The position numbers and the translations under genes were made by a program. The notes beneath the pieces were generated by a model that saw only the letters and a list, made by a program, of their open reading frames with translations, searched no databases and was not told the origin of the DNA. 7,070 nt of DNA from an uncultured Clostridia bacterium (GTDB lineage Bacteria; Bacillota; Clostridia; TANB77; CAG-508), in assembly GCA_949448405.1 (NCBI GenBank), contig CASTFX010000061.1, positions 1-7,070 of the forward strand. The letters run 5' to 3'. Below, one piece after another: positions 6,664 through 7,070 of the stretch (positions are counted from its first letter, which is position 1; the number at the start of each line of letters is the position of its first letter).

Positions 6664-6674
6664 TATGCTAAAAT
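6664..6674 (+). promoter_or_regulatory. Possible promoter close to the tRNA dehydratase start (leaderless transcript?)
   Basis: TATGCT (6664-6669) and TAAAAT (6669-6674, with an extended TGC before it) are both plausible -10 boxes, in the only gap between the terminator and ATG 6678. Either would start transcription at about 6676-6681, at or next to the start codon. No convincing -35 box is seen because the preceding bases are terminator. Confidence 0.4.
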
Positions 6675-6677
6675 ATT

Positions 6678-7070
6678 ATGTATTCAAGGAATAGAGGAAA
6701 AACAAAGCAAGAACAATTTTCTAGGACAGCACTTTTGATTGGAGAAGAGAATATAGAAAAATTAAACAATTCAAAAGTTGCAATATTTGGAATAGGCGGA
6801 GTAGGCGCATTTGTATGTGAAGCATTAGCAAGAGCTGGAGTTCGGAAGTTTCATTTTAGTAGATAATGATAAAGTATCTGAAAGTAATATAAATAGACAA
6901 ATTATTGCTTTACATAGCACAATCGGAAAACATAAAACTCAAGTTATGAAAGACAGAATAATTAATATAAATCCAAATGCTAAAGTTATAACTTATGAAG
7001 AATTTTATAACAAAGAAACAGAAGGTATATTAGACAATAGTATTAATTACATAATAGATGCAATAGATAC
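6678..7070 (+). CDS. tcdA: tRNA threonylcarbamoyladenosine dehydratase-like protein (TcdA/CsdL, ThiF/E1-like), 3' truncated, frame interrupted once at CGG
   Basis: E1-like adenylating enzyme that in characterised members uses ATP to cyclise t6A37 of ANN-reading tRNAs to ct6A. Visible features are the N-terminal QFSRTALLIGEENIEKL, the nucleotide-binding loop FGIGGVG (near residues 37-43) and, after skipping C6843, GSFILVDNDKVSESNINRQ with the family's Asp of the VDxD motif and the NRQ arginine. It continues to IIDAIDT at the window end, the DAID block. The family is about 240-270 aa, so roughly half is present. The unshifted frame ends at 6866 after 62 aa. ATG 6678 is the only standard start before the conserved QFSRT and has no Shine-Dalgarno sequence; it may be translated from a leaderless mRNA. 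A ThiF or MoeB assignment is less likely given QFSRT...LLIG and DAID. Confidence 0.85.
6843..6846 (+). other. Frameshift site 4: CGG-A, +1 shift in the tRNA dehydratase gene
   Basis: The frame reads GGA GTT CGG AAG TTT at 6837-6851. Skipping C6843 gives GGA GTT GGA AGT TTC ATT TTA GTA GAT AAT GAT, that is GVGSFILVDND, the conserved Rossmann strand after ARAG. If unshifted, it gives RKFHFSR and a stop at 6864-6866. The seven bases CGGAAGT are identical to those at site 3. Confidence 0.9.

Noticed and set aside
809..6846. Reading the four interrupted genes as ordinary pseudogenes
   Set aside because: All four breaks are single-base, of the same kind and at the same codon type, and each conserved protein resumes exactly in register with no other damage. 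Independent decay would give varied lesions.
809..6846. Homopolymer-type sequencing indels
   Set aside because: The extra base is C beside GG, not a change in a long A or T run. Long A and T runs, which are abundant here, show no frame breaks. A different systematic error remains possible and is stated as the main rival.
809..6846. prfB-like or dnaX-like programmed frameshifting
   Set aside because: No CUUUGA motif, correctly spaced Shine-Dalgarno, slippery heptamer or conserved downstream hairpin is shared by the sites. The only common element is CGGWA.
809..6846. Simple reassignment of CGG to another amino acid
   Set aside because: Reading CGG as any three-base sense codon keeps the wrong frame and hits stops at 913, 1334, 6116 and 6866. 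A one-base shift is needed as well.

Overview
The window looks like chromosome of an AT-rich (roughly 30% GC or lower) Gram-positive bacterium of the Clostridia type. The signs are AGGAGG-like ribosome binding sites, sigma-A style promoters, U-tailed hairpin terminators, AGA-dominated arginine codons, and clostridial-type lipid and ABC-exporter genes. An uncultured gut lineage is plausible but cannot be fixed from the sequence. All genes lie on the + strand, gene density is high, and no rRNA, tRNA, CRISPR array or transposase was seen.

Layout: (1) 1-30, last codons of an upstream gene, probably the other half of a heterodimeric ABC exporter; (2) 23-1887, ABC exporter half-transporter, whose reading frame breaks twice, followed by a strong terminator; (3) 2022-3137 and 3139-3879, an operon with its own promoter and terminator, encoding an MGDG-synthase/UgtP-type glycosyltransferase and a PlsC-type acyltransferase; (4) 4032-5753, an acyl-CoA/acyl-ACP synthetase behind a promoter overlapped by a 12-bp-arm palindrome with a FapR-box-like core; (5) 5817-6609, a CmpB-like membrane protein whose frame breaks once, then a strong terminator; (6) 6678-7070+, a TcdA/ThiF-like tRNA dehydratase, cut by the window end, whose frame breaks once and which has no Shine-Dalgarno sequence. 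Genes 3 and 4 form a membrane-lipid neighbourhood: fatty acid activation, phosphatidate synthesis and glycolipid synthesis.

The striking point is that the four frame breaks are the same event. Each lies at an in-frame CGG codon. Skipping its C restores the conserved protein in the +1 frame, where the next codon is a GGN glycine that the family expects (CTT-C-GGA, GAC-C-GGT, GTA-C-GGA, GTT-C-GGA). No other in-frame CGG exists in any gene here. About 73 other arginine codons are all AGA, AGG, CGT or CGA, while three out-of-frame CGG triplets (nnC|GGA) sit in uninterrupted frames. This suggests that CGG is unread as arginine and triggers +1 frameshifting or four-base decoding as glycine. A systematic sequence error is the main rival and can be tested in reads, the tRNA set and peptides.
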